Below are positions 1 through 7,752 of a DNA stretch of 64,000 nt, piece after piece. The stretch's first letter is position 1. Each line of letters starts with the position of its first letter. Made by a program: the position numbers and the translations under genes. Origin of the DNA: Dermatemys mawii (lineage: Eukaryota > Chordata > Testudines > Dermatemydidae); NCBI GenBank assembly GCA_007922305.1, contig ML677333.1, forward strand, positions 17,258,676 to 17,322,675, given 5' to 3'. Under the pieces are notes generated by a model. It saw only the letters and a list, made by a program, of their open reading frames with translations. It was not told where the DNA came from and did not search any database.

Positions 1-336
1 CCTGTATAATATGATAAAAGTAAAGGCAGAGTGGGAACCATCCACCCATTGGATTAACCCCCTGGGGACTTGCTGGAAGACCTGCTTGCAAAGACAGAGC
101 TTTCCAACAGCTAAGACTAATGAGAGTGAGAGGAATATCCAGTCAAAAGAAAGTGGCCTGCCTCTGGTACGGCATATAGGAGGGGCACATAAGCCATCCA
201 ACATTAGTTTGCCTCCTCCACAGACATCTTAAGTAATAGCTTTCCTCGGGAAGGCAGAACATGTTCCTTTTTGCACCATGTTTATCTGCTACTCAAGCAT
301 ATATCTGTCTCTAGCTTTACAAGTTTAATCTACTAA
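1..336. other. Flank left of the Harbinger element, nothing recognised
   Basis: A 73-codon open frame lies at 11-232 on the + strand, but its protein has no motif I recognise and its composition resembles the neighbouring non-coding DNA. I see no repeat boundary. The last three bases (334-336, TAA) are the candidate target-site duplication of the transposon that starts at 337. Confidence 0.5.
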
Positions 337-351
337 GGGTATGGTTACACT
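337..351 (+). repeat. Left terminal inverted repeat of Harbinger element
   Basis: Fifteen bases that pair with 4636-4650 with two mismatches (positions 3 and 4). They are preceded by TAA at 334-336, the proposed target-site duplication. Confidence 0.8.
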
Positions 352-480
352 TACAAAATTATAGCGCTATTGCTTATAGCGCTCGCCTTATACAGCAATA
401 ATAATAGCGCTATTGTATGTCCACACTGAGATGCTCCAGCGCTATAGCATGGCCACATTTGCGGCACTTAATATGGCATC
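352..480. promoter_or_regulatory. Left subterminal palindrome array
   Basis: Several copies of the self-complementary core AGCGCT sit here in contexts such as TATAGCGCTATTG, TTATAGCGCTCGCC, AATAGCGCTATTG and CCAGCGCTATAG. Similar cores are clustered at the other end of the element. Subterminal repeats of this sort are where transposase or its Myb-like partner usually binds in Harbinger elements. The binding role is inference; the clustering is visible directly. Confidence 0.6.
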
Positions 481-499
481 AAGAGCAGCGCATTAGGGC

Positions 500-1948
500 A
501 TGTATCCCACAGTACACCTCTTCCTGATCTGGCGCAATGGCTTGTGGTGGGGGGGGCGTCACTTGCGGGGCATTCTATATCCTGTTTCAACTACCCATGA
601 TGCTTTTTGGCATATCCCAGCAATCCCTGTGTTTTCTTCCACCTCCGGCGCCATCTTTCAAGGGTTTCAGCAAGGCACGCTCCGTCTTCCATTGTTGAGT
701 GCTGCAATGAATCCAGAACTGCTGAGGGACATGCTGACGACTGTCGCCAGCACATCTCTGTGTGCAGTGGAGTTATTCCTTGACATGCAGGATGACAGTG
801 ATGATTCTGAAGACGAGATCGAAGCGGTGAATGCATTCGACACACAGCTTCTTGTCTCATTAACGGACATGCTCACGGCTGTTGAACGCCGCTTCTGGGC
901 ACGGGAAACGAGCACAGAGTGGTGGGATCGCATCGTCATGCAAGTCTGGGACGACGAGCAGTGGCTGCAAAACTTTCGAATGAGAAAAGCCACTTTCATG
1001 GGACTGTGTGCTGAACTCGCCCCTGCCCTGCGGCGCAAGGACACCAGACTGAGAGCTGCCCTCCCGGTGGAGAAGCAGGTGGCTATCGCGATCTGGAAGC
1101 TGGCTACCCCAGACAGCTACCGATCGGTGGCCAACCAGTTTGGGGTTGGAAAGTCGACCGTTGGAGTTGTGCTGATGCAAGTGTGCAGGGCCATTAATCG
1201 CATCCTGCTACGAAAAATCGTGACTCTGGGTAATGTGCATGACATTGTTGATGGCTTTGCACAAATGGGTTTCCCTAACTGTGGAGGGGAGATAGATGGG
1301 ACCCATATACCCATTCTCGCGCCCGCCCACCTAGCTGAGGAGTACGTTAACCGAAAGGGGTACTTCTCCATGGTTCTCCAGGCGCTTGTGGATCACCGTG
1401 GGCGTTTTACTGACATTAACGCTGGCTGGTCTGGAAAGGTGCATGACGCACGCATCTTCCGCAACACCGGCCTGTTCATGAAGCTGCAAGGCGGGACTTT
1501 TTTCCCAGACCAGAGGATCCCCGTGGGGGAAGTGGAAATGCCCACAGTGATTCTTGGTGACCCTGCTTACCCTTTAATGCCCTGGCTCATGAAACCGTAC
1601 ACAGGGAGCCTGGACAGCAGTCAGGAAAGGTTCAACTACAGGCTTAGCCGTTGTCGAATGACTGTGGAGTGTGCTTTTGGGCGTCTCAAGGCGCGCTGGC
1701 GCTGTCTTTATGGGAGGCTAGACTTGGCCGAGGGTAGTATCTCCGCGGTTATTTCCGCATGCTGTGCCCTACATAATCTTTGTGAGCGGAAGGGCGAAGG
1801 CTTCACTCAGGCATGGTCCTCTGAGGTTCAACGCCTGGAGGCCACATATGCCCAGCCAGAGAGCAGGGTTCATGGAGGGGACCAGCGCGAGGCTGTTAGG
1901 ATCAGGGAAGCCTTGAGGGAGCATTTTGAGGCTGAAAGCCAGTTCTAA
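500..1948 (+). CDS. Harbinger transposase (DDE superfamily, HARBI1-like)
   Basis: This 482-residue protein is expected to cut and rejoin the transposon ends. A helix-turn-helix-like stretch (about residues 190-232, with YRSVANQFGVGKSTV) precedes the nuclease core. The catalytic residues are visible: D266 in GEIDGTHI, D354 in LGDPAYPL and E390 in VECAFGRLK. The last two are separated by 35 residues, the DD35E spacing known for Harbinger transposases. Other family hallmarks are the GYFSMVLQALVDHRG and VHDARIF motifs. Residues 98-107 are strongly acidic. The frame opens at 500, but M70 (base 707) may be the real start, because residues 1-69 look unlike the family and 707 has G at -3. No stop or frameshift interrupts the domain. 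It is followed by a GGGA repeat and an AATAAA at 2052. Activity cannot be judged from sequence alone. Confidence 0.93.
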   Translation: MYPTVHLFLIWRNGLWWGGRHLRGILYPVSTTHDAFWHIPAIPVFSSTSGAIFQGFQQGTLRLPLLSAAMNPELLRDMLTTVASTSLCAVELFLDMQDDSDDSEDEIEAVNAFDTQLLVSLTDMLTAVERRFWARETSTEWWDRIVMQVWDDEQWLQNFRMRKATFMGLCAELAPALRRKDTRLRAALPVEKQVAIAIWKLATPDSYRSVANQFGVGKSTVGVVLMQVCRAINRILLRKIVTLGNVHDIVDGFAQMGFPNCGGEIDGTHIPILAPAHLAEEYVNRKGYFSMVLQALVDHRGRFTDINAGWSGKVHDARIFRNTGLFMKLQGGTFFPDQRIPVGEVEMPTVILGDPAYPLMPWLMKPYTGSLDSSQERFNYRLSRCRMTVECAFGRLKARWRCLYGRLDLAEGSISAVISACCALHNLCERKGEGFTQAWSSEVQRLEATYAQPESRVHGGDQREAVRIREALREHFEAESQF

Positions 1949-1962
1949 AGTGAGGTGCAGAT

Positions 1963-1990
1963 GGAGGGAGGGAGGGAGGGAGGGAGGGAG
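1963..1990. repeat. (GGGA)n simple repeat
   Basis: About seven GGAG units directly after the transposase stop codon, in its 3' untranslated region. Confidence 0.95.
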
Positions 1991-2051
1991 CATTCTTTTA
2001 ACAGGAACAGGCATTTGCTTTTCTGTAGCCTGTAATAATGTATGTACACTT

Positions 2052-2057
2052 AATAAA
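2052..2057 (+). terminator. Polyadenylation signal of the transposase gene
   Basis: AATAAA about 100 bases after the transposase stop at 1948, followed by a run of A. It is the only canonical signal on this strand between the transposase and the end of the partner gene. Confidence 0.65.
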
Positions 2058-2066
2058 AAAAAACCA

Positions 2067-2088
2067 TTTATTAAGAAGACCATTTATT
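2067..2088 (-). terminator. Polyadenylation signals of the Myb-like gene
   Basis: Two copies of TTTATT (2067-2072 and 2083-2088) are AATAAA on the - strand, about 90-110 bases after the Myb-like stop codon at 2178. They lie within 10-31 bases of the opposing signal of the transposase gene, so the two transcripts are predicted to end in or overlap across the same short zone. Confidence 0.65.
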
Positions 2089-2177
2089 GAACAGGTACTT
2101 CGGTTGCTGAAAGAAAATATTGTGATGCATGTGAGGGGGAAGGCAGGGGAGGTGCAATGGGGGTGTCGTGGGGTCAG

Positions 2178-2746
2178 TCAGAGATCGGAGTATGTCCGGG
2201 TCTCTGAGTCTCCAGTGCCCTCACAGTGGCCATGTCCCCCGAACCCCATTTGCGGTGGCCAGTAAGGCATGTTATTAGGGGTAGACTGCAGTGGATAATG
2301 GTCTGGGGTCTGGGGGTTGTTCGGTGAAGACAGAGGGGTTGGAGGCAGCTGTGGATGGTGATAACCATTTGGCTGATGATAGTGGCCTGGAGGGTACAGA
2401 GGCAAAGAAGGGGAAGGGAGTTGGGGCAAACGATAATTGGGGTGGTGGGTGCGGAGCTTCTCCTCCTGAAGGGTGACAAGCCGCTGCATAGTCTGCAATT
2501 GAAGCTGCAGTAATGAGAGCAGCTTGTCGGTGCTTTCCCGGCGGTGAATCGCGTTCTCCTTCCGCGCCTTCTCCCTCAACTTGCTCTCATTCTCCCTCCA
2601 CCTCTGTGCAACTCGATTCTCCGTTACAGCCTGTTGCATTACTTGCTGTACAAGATCCTCTTTGCTCCTTCGTGGCCGCTTCCTCAGTCGCCTGAGCCTC
2701 TCAGCTGTTGATAAGAGCGATGGCGAAGGGGTGAAGGATGACCCTT
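2178..2746 (-). CDS. Myb/SANT-like Harbinger protein, last exon
   Basis: This exon encodes the C-terminal part of the transposon's DNA-binding partner. A good splice acceptor (pyrimidine-rich tract ending TTTTATTTTAG) lies directly upstream, and the exon then reads EGSSFTPSP, followed by a basic stretch (ERLRRLRKRPRRSKEDLVQQ), a Glu/Arg-rich helical segment (roughly VAQRWRENESKLREKARKEN) and a Pro/Tyr/His-rich tail. The order Myb domain, acidic linker, ERLRR basic motif and helical tail matches Myb/SANT-like proteins I know from turtle genomes. The splice phase fits the donor at 3619: one base from exon 1 plus two here give a Glu codon. The stop is at 2178. The open frame extends upstream of the acceptor to 3146, but that extension is intron. 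Confidence 0.8.
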
Positions 2747-2896
2747 CTAAAATAAAAAGATACATTGCACAGTGGTTCCCTTGTAAAGAGCAGACATGCC
2801 TATCATTCCCCCGCATTCCCCGTTTGCCTGTCCCGCAGACAGCACAGATACAGCAACGGAGCCCCTGCCATGGTGAGTGGACTCCAGAGGCAAGGG

Positions 2897-3065
2897 AAAT
2901 GATTTTTTCCCTGCCCTGAAAAGCTGTGGCGGGGGAGGGGGTGGGGAGTGCCGGTAAGTGGCAGGAGCCACAGTGTGAGCAGCAGGCAGGGGGAAGGATT
3001 TTTTCCCTGCCCTGAAAAGCTGTGGCGGGGGAGGGGGTGGGGAGTACCGGTAAGTGGCAGGAGCC
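2897..3065. repeat. Direct duplication, units 96 bp apart
   Basis: Units 2897-2969 and 2993-3065 are nearly identical, each running from a T-rich start through a GGCGGGGGAGGGGGTGGGGAG tract to CCGGTAAGTGGCAGGAGCC. Each unit has a consensus-like GTAAGT donor on the + strand. Confidence 0.9.
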
Positions 3066-3098
3066 CAACTCTGAACACTGTTCCAACATTCTCCGTAG

Positions 3099-3401
3099 GT
3101 GTTTGTCCTGGAAGATATCTCGTTGCTTCGAGTCACTGAGGAGCAAAGGGAAGGGATTTTATTAAGATGCGGCTTCCGCCCAGGGCCATATGCAGCGTGC
3201 CTATGTGCAGCAATGCTCCCCCCACCCATTGTAGCACAGTGGCAGGAACTAGTGACCGTGACCGGGACGGGGACCACGCTGGCTCTCCCGGGAAACCTGC
3301 GCAGGCGCATTGCAAGCGCTCTTATTGAGACCTTTGAAGAGATTACTGATGATGACTACCGCGATGTGATAGACTACATCAATGCACTATTCCACATGTA
3401 G
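3099..3401 (+). other. Unexplained open frame antisense inside the Myb intron
   Basis: About 100 codons are open on the + strand with no ATG at the beginning; the frame starts at GTG right after CTCCGTAG, which would serve as a splice acceptor. The C-terminal third looks like real protein: a basic/hydrophobic helix (LRRRIASALIETFEEI) followed by an acidic helix (DDDYRDVIDYINALFHM) and a stop. I do not recognise the family. It could be an exon of a third transposon gene, an alternative exon of the transposase transcript, or a chance frame in GC-rich DNA. Confidence 0.35.
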
Positions 3402-3416
3402 GCAAGCATGCAAGCA

Positions 3417-3715
3417 TCCCCTTCCACCCCAAGCTGCCTGCCTTCCCCATAGAAAAGCAGCTTTACCTCCGCAATGCACTGCTGAGCTGGCCCCTGCAAC
3501 CGCCGGACTCTGTGGCTGGCCGCCCTCCTCCTGGCTTGAACAGAGCTCCAGGTGGAATGCCCCCCTCATCCCTTTCCACCCCAAGCTGCCAGCCTTCCCC
3601 ATAGAAAAGCAGCTTTACCTCCGCAATCCGCTGCTGAGCTGGCCCCTGCAACCGCCGGACGCTGTGGCTGGCTGCCCTCCTGGGTTGAGAAGAGCTCCTG
3701 GCTGCATGCGTCCAG
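3417..3715. repeat. Tandem duplication (152-bp offset) spanning a splice donor
   Basis: The unit starting at 3417 is repeated from 3569 with a few substitutions. Each copy contains the same end-of-exon sequence and the GGAG/GTAAAG donor of the Myb-like gene (donors at 3619/3618 and 3467/3466 on the - strand). The upstream donor at 3619 is the one that fits the phase of the last exon. Confidence 0.9.
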
Positions 3716-4191
3716 GGAATCCTCCGTGCCCTGGATCGCTGCTGCCTCGTCCTCATCCTCCTCCTCTTCTTCATCCTCCTGCTCTTCGTCCTCCTCCTCA
3801 CCCCCCCCCCTTCACTGGTGGGCTGGGAAGTGTCCGTGGTGGTCGATGGAGTGACCGTGGGATCACCACCAAGTATCGCGTGCAGCTCCTTATAAAATCT
3901 GCAAGTCACCGGGGCTGCCCCTGAGTGGCCATTTGCCTCGCGGGCTTTGCGATACGCATTCCTAAGCTCCTTTACCTTAACACGGCACTGCAGAGTGTCC
4001 CGCTCATGGCCTCTTTCTGCCAACGCCCGTGATATCTGCCCATAGGTGTCAAAATTCCTGCGGCTAGACCGCAGCTGAGACTGAACAGCCTCTTCCCCCC
4101 AACAGCTGATGAGGTCCAGCACCTCACTATTGCTCCATGCTGGGGATCGCCTATTGCGAGGAGGCATGGCACGTGGAGTCATGATGGTCAA
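3619..4191 (-). CDS. Myb/SANT-like Harbinger protein, first exon, one frameshift
   Basis: This is the DNA-binding partner needed by most Harbinger transposases, thought to deliver the transposase to the nucleus and to the element ends. Residues about 17-107 form a Myb/SANT-like (trihelix type) domain: W19, W31 and F99 in WSNSEVLDLISCW...KELRNAYRKAREAN...CRFYKELHAI. After residue 126 the frame enters a G10 run (C10 on +, 3801-3810). In the present frame it continues as a basic Arg-rich stretch, but one extra G would give the expected acidic linker (EEEDEE...) and a DACSQELFSTQEG motif that continues in phase across the splice to the last exon. Total exon length, 1142, is one base short of a multiple of three, which agrees. 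Sequencing or assembly error in the homopolymer is as likely as true mutation. Start at 4191, 4182 or 4164 cannot be separated. Confidence 0.8.
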
Positions 4192-4193
4192 TC

Positions 4194-4292
4194 AGAATGA
4201 TCACCTGCAACGATTCCCTGAGACCACGCCACGCAATCAATCAGATCAATGAGAATGATCACCTGCAAGGATTCCCTGAGAGCACGCCACGC
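4194..4292. repeat. Direct repeat upstream of the Myb-like start
   Basis: Two units 58 bp apart (about 4194-4234 and 4252-4292) share GAATGATCACCTGCAA and CCACGCCACGC-like segments with few differences. They are just upstream of the Myb-like start codon and may belong to its promoter. Confidence 0.8.
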
Positions 4293-4475
4293 TTGGCTGG
4301 AGCAAACAGGAAGGGGATTTTCAAATTTCCCTGGAACTTTAAAGGGCGGGTCTGACGTGTGGTCACCTGAGGACAGGACAAAAGAGTTTGCAAGTGATGA
4401 CCAGAGTGGCTCGAACGGGAATTATGGGACAGGCTGGAGGCCAATTAATACGCAGTGGGTGTCCACATTCTTCCT

Positions 4476-4632
4476 GTAGCGCTACAGCAGGTGCGCTACA
4501 GCCCTTATTCCCCATGAGGAGGTGGATTAATAATAGCGCTACAACTCCGCGGTTATAGTGCTATTAGTGCCTTGCCAGTGTGGACGGAGAGTAGGTTATA
4601 GCGCTCGTGGGGGCTTTATAGCGCTATAAAGT
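4476..4632. promoter_or_regulatory. Right subterminal palindrome array
   Basis: Contains GTAGCGCTACAG, TAATAGCGCTACA, TTATAGCGCTCG and TTTATAGCGCTATAAA, the counterpart of the array at the left end. The last one is a perfect 16-base palindrome. Confidence 0.6.
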
Positions 4633-4635
4633 GCC

Positions 4636-4650
4636 AGTGTAACCATGGCC
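4636..4650 (-). repeat. Right terminal inverted repeat of Harbinger element
   Basis: Reverse complement GGCCATGGTTACACT matches the left end with two mismatches. It is followed by TCA at 4651-4653, the diverged target-site duplication. Confidence 0.8.
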
Positions 4651-4653
4651 TCA

Positions 4654-7617
4654 GTTGATAATTAATCAACAGAATACATCATCTTTCACCTGAAATTCCC
4701 TGCTGGTGGAGGAGGAAAAACTGTAACTCTGGCTTGCCACAGTAGATAACACAATTCTCTACCAGTCTATCTACAACACAGAATGCTAAGTCCTAAAAAT
4801 GCCACTGCCCCATTATCCACTAACAGTAACTTTATGTCAGAACCAGTATGTGGGCAGTCTGATCTAACAGTCAGATCTAGTGGTCAAAGGCAGCATCCAA
4901 GCCAGGGCTAAAGCCAGAAGCAGAGTCCAGGGATCAATGAAAGTGAGGTCCATAGCAGCAAACAGACAAGAAGCCTCTTGGGTGCTCAACAATTTCCTGG
5001 GCCTCCTTCTGGCTTAAACAGTCAGATCCGGCCAATCAATGTGGCTACTTATCGTCCCCCAGTCAGGATCCTCATGGACATTATCTCCGGGAGTAGTCAG
5101 AGTTGCGCAAGCCTCTCACTTCTAGTAGCTAGGGATGAGCTGCCCAGTGGTGGCCAGGGTGTGACAGCTGCCTGGGACCCCATGGGCCTTTACACTTTGC
5201 TATTGCTATCAATTTTGTGTGGAAGGTGCTCAGATACTACAGTGATGGGTGGCAGTATAAAATCCAGAACAGATGATAAATAGATAAATTCAAGAGAATA
5301 AATGCCATATAGAGACTGCTGCTCAGATAAGCAGGTTCAAGTTAGTACTTCCACTAGGTTGAGTCTAAGTACGTTCCTAAGAAGTTGTCTGATTGGTGCA
5401 GGAGACCAATAATTTACTTTGAGAAATGAAGGAAGTAAATCAACAAAGCTCTTATCTGTGTTAGATTAAGGTGGTATTTCAGAATTGAGATTTTGGAGAA
5501 AGTGTGTCCAAACCAAATTCTCTCATGATATTTTAGATGCCACCTACATTTCGAGAGAGTAGCTCACAGGGGATTGTGGAAACAGTTGGGAGAAGAAAAT
5601 CTGAATTCTGTCCCTGACTCTGCCACTGATTTCCTGTATGGTCTTTTTCAAGTTACTACTCCGCTTTGTTCCTCAGTTCAACCTTCTGTAAAAAAGGATA
5701 ATAATAAGGACCCACCTTTTTTAAAGTGATTTGAGCCCTATTGTTTAATGTTTGTATTAATTTAGCACTCCAAGTGTGCTCAGCATCATCCAAACACAGG
5801 CAAGGCACAAATTGCTCACAACTGAAGAATCTACAGATGAAAAACACTTTTGAATTGCAGTGATTACATTTCAGAGGGGTTTTTTTTACTATTGTACTTC
5901 TCACTAATTATCCTTACTTTTAATTCATACATCTTAGTTTAACAGTGTTAGTCTCAAACTTCAGAATTTCCTTGTGCTTGTTTCTTTCATCCTCTTATTA
6001 TTTTCCAGAAAGTTCTCCTGGGGTCTCATCTTATTTCCATTTAAATTAATAGCAAATCTCTCATTGTCTTTAGCAGTGCAGGATCAAACCCTATGGCTTT
6101 GAATTTTCACAGTCTAAAACTATTGCAGTGATAAGATACTGAATAAAAATCAATAATGTTAAAATACTCTCCTTTATTTCTCTGAAAGGAATTAGAAAAA
6201 CTTGGAGGTGATGAAGGGAGACAAATTTCTCTACTGAATAGTATCCCCAGAATATTTGTGTTAACTTAATTTGACATGTCTTAATACTACTAAAACTAAA
6301 TATTCAAGTGAAGGAACAAATGTTTAGATGAAGGACCCTGGTCTTGTTGAGGTCAATGGGAGTTTTGCTATAGAATTCAATGGCAGCAAGATCAACCCCA
6401 AATTTGTTTATCAGGACTGTAACTTACTTGGGGCTGCTACATTGGATTTAAAAGGTCTGTTACTTACACTTAGCTCTTATCTTCACCTAGATGTGTGGTC
6501 TGAGTCTATAATGCTTAACTGAGAGGATGGCGGGGGGAGGGAGAGAGTACTGTGTTATCTATCAGTTATGCCTCCTTGTGTATCCCTGGATTTGCTGGAA
6601 CCTTGAGCTCTGTAAACAGCAATGGGAAAAGTAAATAAACTTTTGTTTAAATGAATCAATGACATATGAAGCAATAAACTAGCACAACAGCACATTTTCA
6701 AAGTGGCCTTTGCTTTTCTAACTCCTCGCAGTCCCTTTTTAGAGATGAGACTGAGAGAGAAAACCATCACAAAGAGTTCTGTAATCAAATGCAACATTTA
6801 AAACTCAAGAGAGAAAACATGTTTTCTTCCTGTGAGGTACACTATATTCTCTTCTTTTTGATTCCCTATTAGGGGCTCAGCAGAAACCACATGTAACAGT
6901 GTAAATTCTCTATTGTCTTCGTGTATATTCATGCAGCCCAATACTGATCCCATTGAAACCAATGGTAAAACTTCTATTGGATTCAATGGATTGGAATTAG
7001 ACCACTGGGGTTTAGACCATATTTGATATTTTTTCCTACAAATTTGGCAAACCCATAGTGATAACAAAACCTTGCACTAGTCTGTCCAAGAAATGTGGCT
7101 ACAAGAGAGTAACAAGGAAGTCCTTGTAAATGAAGATATAAAACTGAGATAGATATATTGTCAATTGATGATAAGCCTTGCTTTATGTAGGAGCCAAAGA
7201 TGGAAAAATGATCTCTAACAACAAGCACTAGTAGTTATGATTGAATCAGAAATGTATTTTGTTTCCCCATATATCTCATATTTAGTTCTCTAAACAAATC
7301 TGGTTAGAGGAAACATCAAAGATATTTCCTGTATAATAGAATTGGAAAATATAAATTCAGTCCAGATGGCTTTTAGCTGAAGTCCGGTCAAAGAGAATCC
7401 ATATGTTTCTTTTCTGCTAACTCTCAGAGTCAGATTCTTGGGTGCTGTGTGGTTGTTTTGCTCCACACTGACAGAATAATCTGGCCATAGAGATGGCATA
7501 CCTCTCCCTAGGAAGATCACTCAAGCTTAGGGGGACTTCCTACAATTGTGGAGCTAGCATAACATCTCATTAGGGGCATTGGCAGTTAGCCTAATTTAGA
7601 ATAGCATTTAGGCTGTT
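4654..7617. other. AT-rich non-coding DNA with old repeat fragments
   Basis: No coding region is supported. Visible pieces: a purine-rich stretch with repeated 'cagaagcagagtccaggg'-type words (about 4840-4940); a MIR-like 3' end at about 5215-5280 ('gtgctcagatactacagtgatg'); a MIR-like body at about 5590-5720 ('ctgactctgccactgatttcctg' through a 'gataataataa' run); and two imperfect palindromic stretches around 'gaggtcaatgggagttttg' (about 6325-6420) and 'cccattgaaaccaatgg' (about 6930-7010). Confidence 0.6.
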
Positions 7618-7625
7618 CTAACTGG

Positions 7626-7744
7626 CAGAGCCCTGTGGGGATTCAAAATTTCTACCTGCATCTGATCCGCGATCTGCAAACATGGTCCACGGATCTCCGC
7701 ATCCTCAGATATAAAGTGGATATCCGCAGATTTGCAGGGCTCTA
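7626..7744. mobile_element. hAT-type miniature element, 119 bp
   Basis: Ends are CAGAGCCCTG on the left and CAGGGCTCTA on the right, a 10-bp inverted repeat with one mismatch. The flanking 8-mers ctaactgg (7618-7625) and ctaattga (7745-7752) agree at six of eight positions, as expected for an old hAT 8-bp duplication. The interior is rich in 'ggatctccgc' and 'gatatccgc' words. No coding capacity. Confidence 0.65.
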
Positions 7745-7752
7745 CTAATTGA

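Larger units (their letters stand above)
2747..3618 (-). other. Intron of the Myb-like gene
   Basis: An 872-bp intron inferred from a GT donor (GGAG/GTAAAG) and an AG acceptor after a pyrimidine tract. The coding phases on the two sides agree. It contains a 96-bp-spaced direct duplication (2897-2969 and 2993-3065), one unit of a second tandem duplication, and an open frame on the opposite strand (3099-3401). Confidence 0.7.
337..4650 (+). mobile_element. PIF/Harbinger DNA transposon, two-gene, nearly intact
   Basis: Both ends carry matching terminal inverted repeats: the left end reads GGGTATGGTTACACT and the reverse complement of the right end reads GGCCATGGTTACACT. The flanking triplets are TAA on the left and TCA on the right, one mismatch from the 3-bp TAA/TTA-type duplication usual for this superfamily. 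Inside are a DDE transposase on the + strand and a Myb/SANT-like gene on the - strand, the standard two-gene content of PIF/Harbinger elements. The genes are convergent. Both subterminal regions are rich in palindromes of the form TATAGCGCTATA. The element is about 4.3 kb and markedly more GC-rich than its surroundings. The intact transposase frame points to a comparatively young insertion. Confidence in the superfamily is high; the exact terminal bases are less certain. Confidence 0.92.

Noticed and set aside
667..1371. Three - strand frames under the transposase
   Set aside because: Shadows of the transposase reading frame; no motifs.
2178..3146. 322-codon - strand frame taken as one protein
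   Set aside because: The part above 2746 contains a duplicated Pro-rich stretch and a clear acceptor at 2747-2748; it is intron read-through, not coding.
2747..3310. 187-codon - strand frame in the transposon
   Set aside because: Low-complexity, lies in the intron, ends at the acceptor; no family motif.
3382..3924. 180-codon + strand frame over the tandem duplication
   Set aside because: It is antisense to the first Myb exon and its Pro/Ser-rich protein reflects base composition.
3601..4191. Host Myb/SANT transcription factor gene
   Set aside because: The gene lies between the transposon ends and is convergent to its transposase, so it is the element's own partner protein rather than a host gene.
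4840..5220. Possible LTR or satellite of purine-rich words, also at 36715-36960
   Set aside because: The two stretches share words such as 'cagagccaggg' but I could not align them or find ends, so no element is called.
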